DNA of 64,000 nt from DASUNP01 sp035249305 (lineage in GTDB: Bacteria; Acidobacteriota; Blastocatellia; UBA7656): assembly GCA_035249305.1 (NCBI GenBank), contig DATFGQ010000084.1, positions 3,156 to 67,155 of the forward strand, in the 5' to 3' direction. Made by a program: the position numbers and the translations under genes. Shown piece by piece: positions 8,913 through 18,188 of this stretch. The notes under the pieces were generated by a model that searched no databases, was not told the origin of the DNA, and saw only the letters and a list, made by a program, of their open reading frames with translations. The stretch's first letter is position 1. Each line of letters begins with the position of its first letter.

Positions 8913-10180
8913 GCGTGCTTAAAGAAGCCGTAGACGAGATGGTGGCCGCACCGCCCGGCGCTTTGAGAATCGTTTTGTCGCATCCGCATGGGAACACGAA
9001 CAGCTATCACGCCGCGCGAGCGCTGGCCGAAGAGAGCTGGCTTCACACGTTTCAGACGGGCGTCCTCGGAGACTCGGCGGCGTCGCGGCTGTTCAGCTTA
9101 TTCTCATCCGACATCAAGCATCGCGCACCCGGCCGCAGCTACCGCGGAATTCCTGCCGCGGGTCAGGAGTCTCATGTCGTGTGGGAAGCGGTTTCGCAGT
9201 TGGGTAAAAGGGTGAAGCCAGGCGGACCGACCGCGCGCGTCAACTGGTACGACGTGCTCTTCTGGGGACATGATTTGCAAGTGTCGCGCTCGCTCTCCGG
9301 TGATCTCGACGCGATCTATGCGTATGAAGACGGGGCCATGAAGACGTTTGCCGCGGCGAAGAAAAAAGAGATCGCCACGGTTTACGAGCTGCCGCTCGGG
9401 TATTATCGCGGCGTCGCCCGCGAGATTAACCGCGCTCGCAGCGAGCACGCGCGCTTGCAGCCCACGGACTACGCCGAGCCGTCGTGGAAGCAAGCCCGCA
9501 AAGACGAAGAGCTGAGACTCGCAGACACGGTCATAGTCCCGTGCGCGTGGGCGCTCGACTCGCTTCGCTTCAGCGACGTGGGCGGCGCGAAACCTGCAAT
9601 AAAGATTCCATACGGAACGCCCTCCGACGAGGTCGCCTCAAGGACGGCGCGGCCCGACGGCCCGTTTACCGTTCTGTTCGCGGGTCAGGTCGGGTTGCGC
9701 AAAGGCGTGCCGCATCTGATCGAAGCCTGGGAGAGGCTGCGGCTGAAGGACGCGCGGTTGTTGTTTGCCGGCTCGCTCAGCCTTCCGAAAGAGTATTTGC
9801 GTGAGAAGGCTGGAAGCTTTGAGTACCTCGGCGCGTTGCCGCGCGCGGAGCTTTTCGAACGCATGAGGCAGGCCGACCTGTTCGCCTTCCCGTCTCTGGC
9901 CGAAGGCTTCGGGCTCGTAATCGGAGAAGCGATGGCTTGCGGCGTGCCCGTGCTTACGACCACGAACACGGGCGGGCCGGAGCTGATTACGGACGGCCGC
10001 GAGGGCTGGTGCGTTGCCGCGCATTCGACCGACACGCTCGCCGAGAGGCTAGAGTGGGCCTATCAAAATCGCGACAGGCTTTTTGAGATGGGCAACCTCG
10101 CGCGCCTAAGGGCAGAGCAGTGGACGTGGAAGGATTATCGCCGCAAGCTCGTCCGAGAGCTCGCGCCGTATCTGCAATAG
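8909..10180 (+). CDS. Glycosyltransferase family 4
   Basis: A 423-residue GT4 glycosyltransferase whose ATG overlaps the previous stop as ATGA. Visible motifs are VLSHPHGNTNSYHAARAL at the N-terminus, VLFAGQVGLRKGVPHLIEAW at the start of the C-terminal domain, and EGFGLVIGEAMACGVPVLTT with the E-x7-E signature followed by TGGPELITDGREG. The N-terminal segment around residues 90-190 differs from neighbouring GT4s, consistent with a different acceptor. Part of the tightly packed transferase block 4896-11297. Confidence 0.87.
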   Translation: MSVLKEAVDEMVAAPPGALRIVLSHPHGNTNSYHAARALAEESWLHTFQTGVLGDSAASRLFSLFSSDIKHRAPGRSYRGIPAAGQESHVVWEAVSQLGKRVKPGGPTARVNWYDVLFWGHDLQVSRSLSGDLDAIYAYEDGAMKTFAAAKKKEIATVYELPLGYYRGVAREINRARSEHARLQPTDYAEPSWKQARKDEELRLADTVIVPCAWALDSLRFSDVGGAKPAIKIPYGTPSDEVASRTARPDGPFTVLFAGQVGLRKGVPHLIEAWERLRLKDARLLFAGSLSLPKEYLREKAGSFEYLGALPRAELFERMRQADLFAFPSLAEGFGLVIGEAMACGVPVLTTTNTGGPELITDGREGWCVAAHSTDTLAERLEWAYQNRDRLFEMGNLARLRAEQWTWKDYRRKLVRELAPYLQ

Positions 10181-10187
10181 CAGGCGT

Positions 10188-11297
10188 ATGCAAAATCGCG
10201 GTAAGCGGATTCTATTATTACTGCCCGAAGTCTTCGGGAGCGCTGGCGGGATACAGATGTTTTGCCGCGCGCTCTGTTATGGCGCGGGTCGCTGGGCGCA
10301 AAAAAATGGGGCCGAGGTGAGCGCGCTCGTGCTGAACGACAATGCCGCGCCCGACGCGCGCTACGTCGATGGCGGCTTCCGCTCTTACATCACGAGCGGC
10401 GGGAGCAAGGCGAAGTTTATTAAGAGCTACGTGCAGCAATCGGCCGCCTTCAACCCTGATCTGGTGATAGTCGGACACATCTCTCTGTCGCCGCTCTCGC
10501 TGATAAGCAGGCGGGCTAAGAGCTGTGTTATTGCTTACGGCATAGAGGCGTGGCGCAAGCTTTCGCAAGTCGAAAAGCGCGCTCTCGAACGGGCCGAACG
10601 CCTGCTCGCCATAAGCGAGTACACGCGAAGCGAGCTTTGCAGGCTGAACTCGTTGCCGGAAACTAAGGTCGATATCTTCCCCTGCTCGCTCGACCCTCAC
10701 TGGACGGCGGAGGAGTTGCCCGCGCCGGAAACTGCTAGCCCGCCTTTGCTGTTAACGGTGAGCCGTTTGAACCAGAGCGATTCTTACAAGGGCGTCGACA
10801 GCGTGATCGAATGTCTCCCCGATGTCGTGGATTGCGTCGGCCCGGTCGATTATAGAATCGTAGGCGGCGGAGACGACATGCCGCGGCTTCGCGCGCTAGC
10901 CGAGCGGCTCGGCATTATCGACTACGTCACCTTCACGGGCGAGGTAAGCGACGGCCAGTTGCGCGACCTTTACAAACGCTGCTCGCTGTTCGTGATGCCG
11001 AGCGAGGCCGAAGGCTTCGGCATAGTCTTTCTCGAAGCGATGGCTTACGGAAAGCCGATCATCGGCGGCGCGCATGCCGCCACGCCTTCTGTGGTCGAGC
11101 ACGAACAGACCGGTTTGCTGGTCGAAAGAAAGGATGTCGCGGCCATTGCTCAGTCGATAATACGAATCTTGAAAGATGACGATTTGCGCTTGCGGCTGGG
11201 CAGCGCGGGCCGCCGCAGGCTCGTCGACAGGTTTACGTTCGAGAGCTTTGAATCGAACCTCGACCATCTCCTGAAAGTCCTGAGTGCTGAGTCCTGA
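10188..11297 (+). CDS. Glycosyltransferase family 4 with repeat-derived C-terminus
   Basis: A 369-residue GT4 enzyme, 7 nt downstream of the previous gene. It has an N-terminal LLPEVFGSAGGIQMFCRAL, the donor-domain opening LLTVSRLNQSDSYKGVD, VGGGDDMPRL and EGFGIVFLEAMAYGKPIIGG with E-x7-E. The last residues, VLSAES plus the stop codon, are encoded by the CTGAGTGCTGAGTCCTGA repeat that begins the intergenic element downstream, so a repeat has supplied or replaced the original terminus. The core fold is complete, so function is probably kept. Confidence 0.86.
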   Translation: MQNRGKRILLLLPEVFGSAGGIQMFCRALCYGAGRWAQKNGAEVSALVLNDNAAPDARYVDGGFRSYITSGGSKAKFIKSYVQQSAAFNPDLVIVGHISLSPLSLISRRAKSCVIAYGIEAWRKLSQVEKRALERAERLLAISEYTRSELCRLNSLPETKVDIFPCSLDPHWTAEELPAPETASPPLLLTVSRLNQSDSYKGVDSVIECLPDVVDCVGPVDYRIVGGGDDMPRLRALAERLGIIDYVTFTGEVSDGQLRDLYKRCSLFVMPSEAEGFGIVFLEAMAYGKPIIGGAHAATPSVVEHEQTGLLVERKDVAAIAQSIIRILKDDDLRLRLGSAGRRRLVDRFTFESFESNLDHLLKVLSAES

Positions 11298-11570
11298 GTG
11301 CTGAGTGAAAGCCCCGCAGGGCGCAATTCGATCAACCTTGGTGAGACGATATTCAACAGCACGAGACTAGAAGCCCCAAAGGGGCGGCGATTCAATAGCC
11401 CGGCGCAACGCGCCGGGTGACGCACGCATACAACGAGAAGCCCTGAAAGGGCGCGATACTTATATCGCCCTTTCAGGGCTTATGATTTATGACAATCCGT
11501 TTCCAGGGGCGGTGCCCCTGGCTATTAAATCGCGCCCCTGCGGGGCTTTCACTCAGCACTCAGCACTCAG
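11281..11570 (+). repeat. Composite palindromic repeat element (families A and B)
   Basis: A roughly 290 bp element between two genes. The outer arms are inverted copies of CTGAGTGCTGAGT-type units (family A; left 11281-11307, right 11549-11570), followed inward by GAAAGCCCCGCAGG and its complement. Inside are several separate hairpins: AAGCCCC/GGGGC, CCCGGCGC/GCGCCGGG at about 11400, GAAGCCCTGAAAGGGC with its complement at about 11438-11481, and CCAGGGGC/GCCCCTGG at about 11502. The same ordered hairpins recur at 53040-53264 and, truncated, at 63785-63870. The left end encodes the last codons of the upstream gene and the right end abuts the asnB start. Confidence 0.85.
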
Positions 11571-11576
11571 AATAGT

Positions 11577-13493
11577 ATGTGCGGAATCGCGGGAATAATA
11601 AGCAATAACCTGCCCGACATCGCGCGGCGCATCGAACGCATGAGCGAGTCGGTAGCCCATCGCGGGCCTGACGCCGCAGGGCTCGAAGTGTGGACAGACG
11701 GCGCGCGGCGGGCCGCTTTCGCCCACCGCAGGCTCGCGATAATCGACCTGTCAGAGTCCGGCCGTCAGCCCATGCAGACCGACGACGGCCGCTACTCGGT
11801 TATCTTCAACGGTGAGATTTATAACTACCTGTCATTAAGAGAATCGCTCGCCTCTGACGGCGTAGAGTTCGGCTCGAACACCGACACAGAGGTCTTTCTG
11901 CACCTGTATAAAAAGTATGGCCGGGATTGTCTACGCTTCCTGCGCGGGATGTTCGCTTTCGCGCTCCGCGACCGCGAGACGGGCGAGGTCTTCGCCGCGC
12001 GCGACCGGCTAGGCATAAAGCCGTTTTATTATTACTGCGACGGCTCTCTTTTCGTCTTCGCTTCGGAGATTCGCGCACTCCTTTCTTCCGGGCTCGTCCC
12101 GCGCGAGATTGACGCGACGTCGCTGAGCTCTTATCTGAGTTTCGGGGCCGTCCAGGAGCCTCGCACGATAATCAAGAATGTGCGGTCGCTCCCGCCGGCT
12201 CACTACGTCACCATTGAGTCGAGCGGAGCCGTCAAAGAGATTGCGCCTTACTGGCAACTGCCCGAGCCTTCCGCGTGCCGCGACCGCAAGCAGGCTGTCG
12301 AAGAGACGCGCGCGCGCCTCGAAGAGAGCGTGCGTCTTCACCTCGTCTCGGACGTGCCGCTCGGCGCTTTCCTGTCGGGCGGGATAGATTCAAGCTCGAT
12401 CGTCGCCTTTATGAGCAAGCAGGCCGCCGGTCGCGTGAACACTTTTTCGGTCTGCTTTCGCGAGCAGGAATTCAGCGAGAGCGCGCTGGCCCGCGTGGTG
12501 GCCGAAAAGTGGGGCACTTCGCACACCGAGATAGCTCTGTCTGAAGAGGAGATGCTCGCGGCGCTGCCCGACGCCATCTCAAGCATAGACCAGCCGACCA
12601 TAGACGGCATAAACACCTGGGTGATCTCGCGGGCGACAAGGCGGGCGGGCATCACCGTGGCGCTGTCGGGGTTGGGCGGCGACGAGCTGTTCGGCGGCTA
12701 CCCGAGTTTCAAACGCGCGCGCGCCATCGATCGCTACCTCTCGCCGATGGCCCGGCTTAACCCTTCGCGGCGGCGGCAGGTGGCGGCCGTTGCCGCGCGC
12801 GTGATGGGCGACACGCTCAGGAGCCAGAAAGTTGCTTCGGCGATCACCGAAGGGGGCGATCTTTTGGCTTCGTACTTGAGCATGCGAGGGCTCTTTTCGA
12901 AAGCCGCGCGCCGTGATCTGATGAGAGAGAGCGCGCGCGAGGCGATCGATGCGGATCACGAATACGACATGCCCGCCGAAGCGCTGGCTCTGATCGAAGG
13001 CGGCGACGAGTCGGACGTGTTCAATCGAATCTCGCGTTACGAGATGAGCTTTTACATGGCGAACATGCTTTTGCGCGATACGGACGCGATGAGCATGGCG
13101 AGCGCGCTTGAGGTCCGTGTGCCTATGCTCGATCACGAGCTTGTCGAATGGGTTTACGCGCTGCCGGGCGAGATGAAAAAGGGCCGTGCGCCTAAGCAGC
13201 TTTTGATAGAGGCGCTGGGCGCGGACTTGCCCGCGGAGATCGTCGAGCATAAGAAGATGGGGTTCGCGCTGCCGTTCGAACGCTGGCTGCACACGTCGCT
13301 CAGGCCATTCGTTTCCGACGTGCTGAGCGATTCTCAATCGATCGCGCGATCGGGGCTCGACGCCGCCGCGGTCGGCGACGTGGCGAGCAGCTTCGACGCG
13401 GGCGCGCGGTCGACTTCATGGACGAGGGTGTGGGCGCTTACGGTGCTCGTCGACTGGTGCAGGCGGCACGACGTTTCGATGCCGGAGTTTTAG
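11577..13493 (+). CDS. asnB: Asparagine synthase, glutamine-hydrolysing (AsnB type)
   Basis: A 638-residue class II amidotransferase. It starts MCGIAGI, so Cys2 is the glutaminase nucleophile after Met removal; HRGPDAAG and NGEIYNY complete the N-terminal Ntn domain. The C-terminal synthetase domain carries the ATP pyrophosphatase loop SGGIDSSSI, then SGLGGDELFGGYP and MSMASALEVRVPMLDH. It would use glutamine and ATP to amidate a carboxylate. Inside surface-glycan loci such enzymes are often thought to amidate uronic acids rather than make free asparagine; that role is inferred here from position only. No Shine-Dalgarno is visible, because the repeat element ends 6 nt before the ATG. Confidence 0.92.
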   Translation: MCGIAGIISNNLPDIARRIERMSESVAHRGPDAAGLEVWTDGARRAAFAHRRLAIIDLSESGRQPMQTDDGRYSVIFNGEIYNYLSLRESLASDGVEFGSNTDTEVFLHLYKKYGRDCLRFLRGMFAFALRDRETGEVFAARDRLGIKPFYYYCDGSLFVFASEIRALLSSGLVPREIDATSLSSYLSFGAVQEPRTIIKNVRSLPPAHYVTIESSGAVKEIAPYWQLPEPSACRDRKQAVEETRARLEESVRLHLVSDVPLGAFLSGGIDSSSIVAFMSKQAAGRVNTFSVCFREQEFSESALARVVAEKWGTSHTEIALSEEEMLAALPDAISSIDQPTIDGINTWVISRATRRAGITVALSGLGGDELFGGYPSFKRARAIDRYLSPMARLNPSRRRQVAAVAARVMGDTLRSQKVASAITEGGDLLASYLSMRGLFSKAARRDLMRESAREAIDADHEYDMPAEALALIEGGDESDVFNRISRYEMSFYMANMLLRDTDAMSMASALEVRVPMLDHELVEWVYALPGEMKKGRAPKQLLIEALGADLPAEIVEHKKMGFALPFERWLHTSLRPFVSDVLSDSQSIARSGLDAAAVGDVASSFDAGARSTSWTRVWALTVLVDWCRRHDVSMPEF

Positions 13494-13494
13494 T

Positions 13495-14700
13495 ATGAGC
13501 GCGTTAAGAGTGCTGCACATCATCCCGGCCGTAGCCGCCAGGTACGGCGGGCCGAGCCGCGCCATCTTCGAGATGTGCCGCGCGCTCGCCTCGCATGGCG
13601 CGGAAGTGCTCATCGCCACGACAGACGCCGACGGCCATGGTCACCTCGCGGTCGATAAAGAGATCGTCATCGATTATCAAGGGGCGCGAACGATCTTCTT
13701 CCGCAACGGGTGGAACGAGCGGTTTAATTACTCAGCCCCGCTCGCGCGATGGCTCGACGACAACGTGAAGCGCTTTGACGTGGCGCACATTCACGCCGTC
13801 TTCTCGCACCCTTGCATCGCGGCGGCAATAGCCTGTCGCAAAAGTGGTGTGCCTTACATCGTTCGCCCGCTCGGGAGCCTCGACCCCTGGAGCATGAAAC
13901 AGAAACGGATGCGCAAGCTCTTGATGTGGCGCGCGGGCGCGGGCCGCATGCTGCGCGAAGCCGCGGCAATTCATTACACGACCGCCGATGAGCGGCGGCT
14001 TGCCGAAGCCTCGCTCGCGCTCGATAACGGCGTGGTCATCCCGCTCGGCATAGAGACGGACAATCTTCAAGGCCGCGGCGTGAAAGAGCTCTTTCGGCCG
14101 CGGCAAGCGTCGCTCGGCGACCGGCCTTACCTGCTCACGCTCAGCCGCGTCCATCCGAAAAAGAATATCGAGCTGTTAATAGAAGCTTTTCTCGCGCTCG
14201 CCGCCGAGCCGGAATTTGATGAATGGCGATTGGTGATCGCGGGCGACGGCGAAGCCGCCTACATAGATTCGCTCAAGCTCATGGCCGACAAGAGCGGCGG
14301 CCGGGGCAGAGTCATTTTTTCAGGCTGGCTCGATGGGGACGAAAGAGTCGCGGCGCTCGCCGGGGCCGAGCTGTTGGCTTTGACTTCTCATCAAGAGAAC
14401 TTCGGGCTGGCCGCGGCGGAGGCGCTCGCTTGCGGCGTGCCCGTGATCGTAAGCACCGGCGTAAACCTCGCGCGCGAGATCGAAGCCGCGGGCGCCGGCT
14501 GGGTCGTCTCTCTCGACTGTCGAAGCTTGTCGAGCGCGCTTCGCGAAGCGCTCGCGGGCGAGCAGGAGCGCAAGCGGCGCGGGCGGGCGGGGCGCGAGCT
14601 GGCGGCCCGGCAGTTCTGCTGGCAGAAGCTCTCGGCCGACCTGATCGATCTTTACGCGCGCGTCGCCGGCAGAAGCGCCGAGATGTCGTCCGCCGTCTGA
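13495..14700 (+). CDS. Glycosyltransferase family 4
   Basis: A 401-residue GT4 enzyme starting one base after the asnB stop. N-terminal motifs are LRVLHIIPAVAARYGGPSRA and the acceptor-side PYIVRPLGSLDPWSM; the C-terminal domain has LTLSRVHPKKNIELLIEAF, IAGDGEAAY and QENFGLAAAEALACGVPVIV with the E-x7-E motif. The PRGSLDPW-like segment is common in transferases of exopolysaccharide loci. Close packing with asnB suggests coexpression. Confidence 0.88.
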   Translation: MSALRVLHIIPAVAARYGGPSRAIFEMCRALASHGAEVLIATTDADGHGHLAVDKEIVIDYQGARTIFFRNGWNERFNYSAPLARWLDDNVKRFDVAHIHAVFSHPCIAAAIACRKSGVPYIVRPLGSLDPWSMKQKRMRKLLMWRAGAGRMLREAAAIHYTTADERRLAEASLALDNGVVIPLGIETDNLQGRGVKELFRPRQASLGDRPYLLTLSRVHPKKNIELLIEAFLALAAEPEFDEWRLVIAGDGEAAYIDSLKLMADKSGGRGRVIFSGWLDGDERVAALAGAELLALTSHQENFGLAAAEALACGVPVIVSTGVNLAREIEAAGAGWVVSLDCRSLSSALREALAGEQERKRRGRAGRELAARQFCWQKLSADLIDLYARVAGRSAEMSSAV

Positions 14701-14745
14701 CTTATAACTGTTTGCGATTGAATGCGGCCGGGGTAAGCAACTATT

Positions 14746-14783
14746 CCTTCGGAGTGCGCCGACTTGTCACCGCACTCCGAAGG
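14746..14783 (+). promoter_or_regulatory. Strong hairpin between glycosyltransferase genes
   Basis: A perfect 13 bp stem (CCTTCGGAGTGCG / CGCACTCCGAAGG) with a 12 nt loop in the 147 bp gap before the GT2 gene. No T-run follows, so it is not a classic intrinsic terminator. It could be an RNA processing or stability structure, or an attenuator. It lies 46 nt after the upstream stop and 65 nt before the next start. Confidence 0.5.
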
Positions 14784-14847
14784 AGGCGCTGATTATTCCG
14801 GGCGCTCTCAAATACAATCCGCAATAGAAACATAGAAGGGAAACGAT

Positions 14848-15756
14848 TTGATACCTGTCACGCTGATCGTCACGACCAGGAACGAAGAGCGCAACATTGA
14901 AAAATGTCTCGCCAGCGCGCACGGCTTTATCGATCAGATGTTCGTCATAGACTCTGAAAGCACGGACCAGACGCGCGCCATCTCGGGCCGTTACGCGGAG
15001 GTCGTTAACCTGCCTTACGACCACACGAAGATCATCCCCTGGATTTATCAGTGGGGCCTCGATAACCTGGACGTGCGCAACGAGTGGGTGATGATTCTTG
15101 AAGCGGATCAGGAGCTCACCCCCGAGCTGAAGCGCGAGCTTGAGAAGCTCTTCTCCGGTCCCGAGATTGCCGAGAACGGTTTTTACGTCCGCCGCAGGCA
15201 AGTCTTTCGCGGCCACCCGCTCAGGTTCGGCGGGTACGGGTCGAAGTACATGCTGAAGCTCTTTCGGCGCGCGGCGGGCGAGCTCGACCCGGCCGAGACG
15301 GACACGCGCGTTTACGTCAAAGGCGAGGTCGGCACTCTAAAATCCCCTATCATCGAAGAGAACTTGAAAGAGAACGAGATTCTTTTCTATCTCGAAAAAC
15401 ATCTGCGCTACGCCGACGTGTTCGCGCGCGAAGAGCTGGAGCGCCGCCAGAAAGGATTCAACTGGAAGCAGCAGCCTCGGTTGTTCGGCACTCCCGACCA
15501 GCGCGTGTTGTGGCTCAAGCAGCTCTACTTCCGGCTGCCTCTTTACGTGCGGCCGTTCATCTATTTCTTTTACCGCTACATCATTCTCTTAGGCATACTC
15601 GACGGCAAGCAGGGCGGCATATTCCATTTCTTACAAGCCTTCTGGTTCAGGCTCGTCTGGGACATGAGGCTGGACGAGCTTGAGCGAAGCTCGAAGGCCG
15701 AAGTGCGCCAAAGCCAGCACGCCCGCGCCGTCGACGCGTCGAAGACTGAATCCTAA
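14848..15756 (+). CDS. Glycosyltransferase family 2
   Basis: A 302-residue GT-A fold enzyme. TTG start at 14848 preceded by GAAGGG at the right distance. Motifs: VTLIVTTRNEERNIEKCL at the N-terminus (nucleotide-binding strand), VIDSESTDQT, and EADQEL in place of the DXD metal motif. The C-terminal half contains RYADVFAREELERR and a hydrophobic stretch around residues 235-260 (FIYFFYRYIILLG), suggesting membrane association. The organisation resembles WaaE/KdtX-type transferases acting on lipid-linked or core sugars. Donor unknown. Confidence 0.85.
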   Translation: MIPVTLIVTTRNEERNIEKCLASAHGFIDQMFVIDSESTDQTRAISGRYAEVVNLPYDHTKIIPWIYQWGLDNLDVRNEWVMILEADQELTPELKRELEKLFSGPEIAENGFYVRRRQVFRGHPLRFGGYGSKYMLKLFRRAAGELDPAETDTRVYVKGEVGTLKSPIIEENLKENEILFYLEKHLRYADVFAREELERRQKGFNWKQQPRLFGTPDQRVLWLKQLYFRLPLYVRPFIYFFYRYIILLGILDGKQGGIFHFLQAFWFRLVWDMRLDELERSSKAEVRQSQHARAVDASKTES

Positions 15757-15779
15757 ATCTGCGTTCGGAGGAATTTGCA

Positions 15780-16787
15780 TTGAAGAAAAAAGCACTAATA
15801 ACGGGAATCACGGGACAGGACGGCAGCTACCTGGCGGAGCACCTTCTCGACCTCGGTTACGAAGTTCATGGGCTCGTCCGGAGGGTTGCGCTCGAAGACC
15901 CCGAGCGCAGGGTCGGCCGCATTGCGCACCTTTTAGACAGGCTGACTCTGCACCCGGCGAGCCTTGAAAGCTACCCGAGCATATTTCACGTCATCAGCCG
16001 GCACGATTTCGAAGAGTGCTACCACCTGGCAGCACAGAGCTTCGTGGCCGAGAGCTTCACCGACGGCTTTTCGACGATGAACACGAACATCAACGGCACA
16101 CATTACCTGCTGGCGGCGCTCAGAGAGCTGCGGCCGCGCTGCCGTTTCTACTTCGCCGGGTCGAGCGAGATGTTCGGCAAGGTGCGCACGACTCCCCAGG
16201 ACGAGGCGACGCCTTTCCACCCGCGCTCGCCTTACGGCATCAGCAAGGTCGCGGGCTTTCACCTGACTATGAACTACCGCGAGTCTTACGGGATGTACGC
16301 GCTGAGCGGCGTCCTCTTCAACCACGAGGGGCCGCGCCGCGGGTTCGAGTTCGTGACGCGCAAGATCACAAGCACCGTCGCGCAGATAAAGCTGGGCGCG
16401 GCGACCGAGCTGCGGCTCGGCAACCTTGAGGCGAAGCGCGACTGGGGCCACGCGAAAGATTACGTGCGGGCGATGCACATGATGCTTCAACAGCCCGAGC
16501 CCGACGATTACGTCGTCGCCACGGGCGAGACCCACTCTGTACGCGAGTTCTGCGAGCTCGCCTTCGCGGAAGTCGGGCTGGATTGGCGCGACTACGTGAA
16601 GTCGGACGAGCGGTTTTATCGCCCCGCGGAGGTCGACCTGCTGATAGGCGACGCGACGAAGGCAAGGCGCGTTCTGGGCTGGGAGCCCCGCTACACGTTC
16701 CAGGAGCTTGTGAAAGAGATGGTCGCGGCCGACCTTGAAGCCGAGGCCCAGACTTCGAGAAAACACCTGAAGTCCATCGAGAGATGA
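15780..16787 (+). CDS. gmd: GDP-mannose 4,6-dehydratase
   Basis: Converts GDP-D-mannose to GDP-4-keto-6-deoxy-D-mannose, the precursor of GDP-fucose, GDP-rhamnose and related sugars. Extended SDR enzyme of 335 residues. TTG start with GGAGG eight bases upstream; the N-terminal NAD(P)-binding motif is GITGQDGSYLAE (residues 9-20), active-site SSE 128-130 and YGISK with Tyr152 and Lys156, then NHEGPRRGFEFVTRKI and RDWGHAKDYV, all hallmarks of Gmd. The epimerase two genes downstream also acts on GDP-mannose, so the locus makes at least one unusual GDP-hexose. Confidence 0.9.
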   Translation: MKKKALITGITGQDGSYLAEHLLDLGYEVHGLVRRVALEDPERRVGRIAHLLDRLTLHPASLESYPSIFHVISRHDFEECYHLAAQSFVAESFTDGFSTMNTNINGTHYLLAALRELRPRCRFYFAGSSEMFGKVRTTPQDEATPFHPRSPYGISKVAGFHLTMNYRESYGMYALSGVLFNHEGPRRGFEFVTRKITSTVAQIKLGAATELRLGNLEAKRDWGHAKDYVRAMHMMLQQPEPDDYVVATGETHSVREFCELAFAEVGLDWRDYVKSDERFYRPAEVDLLIGDATKARRVLGWEPRYTFQELVKEMVAADLEAEAQTSRKHLKSIER

Positions 16788-16790
16788 AGA

Positions 16791-16911
16791 TTCACCGCAG
16801 AGACGCAGAGAACGCAGGATGGCCGATGATGTGCTTCGCACGCGGCGGCGGCGCAGAGAAATAAATTCTGCTCTGCGTGAACTCTGTGGTTCTCTGTGTC
16901 TCTGCGGTGAA
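16791..16911. repeat. MITE-like inverted repeat, family C copy 1
   Basis: A 121 bp element with outer inverted ends TTCACCGCAGAGACGCAGAG and its near-complement ending at 16911, and an inner segment ATGGCCGATGATGTGCTTCG. A second copy occurs at 60949-61098 with the same inner segment plus its full complement. It starts 4 nt after the gmd stop and ends 11 nt before the next gene. No coding capacity. Confidence 0.85.
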
Positions 16912-16922
16912 ATACCTTAACA

Positions 16923-18176
16923 ATGAAAGTGCTACTGCTGAATCAATGTTTTTATCCCGACGTGGTGTCGACGGCGCAGCACCTCACGGACCTTGCGCTC
17001 GGCCTCAGGGAGCGGGGCCATGAGGTGACGGTCGTCGCGAGCAGCCGCGGCTATGACGACCCGACCGCGCGATTTGAAAGCCGGGAAGTCTGGAAAGGCG
17101 TCCAGATCGTAAGGCTCCCGACGACGGGGCTGGGGAAGGGGAGAAGGTGGCGTCGCGCAGTCGATTTCGCGAGCTTCCTGGCGAGCTGCGCGTGGCGACT
17201 GAGCATGCTGCCGCGCTTCGATGCGGTCGTCGTGTTGACTTCGCCGCCGCTGATCTCGTTTCTCGCGGCGCTCTTCACGCGGCTCAAAGGGGGGCGGCTC
17301 GTCTTCTGGGTGATGGACCTCAACCCCGACGAAGCGGTTGCCGCCGGGTGGCTCAGAGGCGATTCCTTCACGGCCCGCGCGCTCGACCGCGTTCTGCTTT
17401 ACAGCCTGCGCCGCAGCCATCAGATAATCGCGCTCGACCGCTTCGCGAAAAAGCGCATCTCGGACAAGGGGGATTTCGAGCGAAAGACCGCCGTCATCCC
17501 GCCCTGGTCGCACGACCAGCAGGTCCGCTACGACGCAAGCGGCAGGGCCGAGTTTCGCGCCCAGCATGGGCTGTCGGACAAGTTCGTCGTGATGTATTCC
17601 GGCAACCACAGCCCCTGCCACCCGCTCGACACGCTGCTTGAGGCCGCGCGCCGTCTGGCCGGTAATCGAGAGATCGCTTTCTGCTTTGTGGGCGGCGGGA
17701 GCGAGTTTGCGAAAGTCAGGTCATTCGCGAAGCTTCACCATCTGACCAACGTAGTCTGCCTTCCTTACCAGCCGCTCGGCCGGCTGGCCGCTTCGCTTTC
17801 GGCCGCGGACCTCCACGTGGTAGTAATGGGAGACAGGTTCGTCGGCATCGTCCACCCCTGTAAGATCTATAACATACTCTCGATCGGCGCGCCGTTCCTC
17901 TACATAGGCCCGGCCGAGAGCCACATCGCCGACATCTCGTCGCGGGTCGGGCCGGACACCTGCCTGGCGCGCCACGGGGAAGCCGAGCGGGTGGCGGACG
18001 CGATACTTGAGCGCGCGCGCCGGTCGGGCGCGGGAGGGAGGCTCGAAACCGGGCGTAATGAAAATAACAGGCTCTCATGCGATTTTTCTATGGAAACACT
18101 GGTGCCTCGTATGATAAGAATTCTGGAAACGGCCCCCGAAGAGTTCCCCATGCGTGAGTCCGCGGCTTCAGGATGA
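16923..18176 (+). CDS. Glycosyltransferase family 4, WbuB/WcaI-like
   Basis: A 417-residue GT4 enzyme. The N-terminus MKVLLLNQCFYPDVVSTAQ and the segment VFWVMDLNPDEAVAAG match the WbuB/WcaI group that acts early on undecaprenyl-diphosphate-linked sugars. The donor domain has VMYSGNHSPCHPLDTLLEAA and FVGGGSEFAKV; the usual E-x7-E region is replaced by HVVVMGDRFVGIVHPCKIY, as in this subgroup. No Shine-Dalgarno is visible because the family C repeat ends just upstream. The next gene follows after 12 nt. Confidence 0.85.
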   Translation: MKVLLLNQCFYPDVVSTAQHLTDLALGLRERGHEVTVVASSRGYDDPTARFESREVWKGVQIVRLPTTGLGKGRRWRRAVDFASFLASCAWRLSMLPRFDAVVVLTSPPLISFLAALFTRLKGGRLVFWVMDLNPDEAVAAGWLRGDSFTARALDRVLLYSLRRSHQIIALDRFAKKRISDKGDFERKTAVIPPWSHDQQVRYDASGRAEFRAQHGLSDKFVVMYSGNHSPCHPLDTLLEAARRLAGNREIAFCFVGGGSEFAKVRSFAKLHHLTNVVCLPYQPLGRLAASLSAADLHVVVMGDRFVGIVHPCKIYNILSIGAPFLYIGPAESHIADISSRVGPDTCLARHGEAERVADAILERARRSGAGGRLETGRNENNRLSCDFSMETLVPRMIRILETAPEEFPMRESAASG

Positions 18177-18188
18177 ACGGAGGTTTTA

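Noticed and set aside
11281..11570. Repeats considered as a CRISPR array
   Set aside because: Units are palindromes of different sequence without uniform direct repeats and spacers; no cas genes are present.
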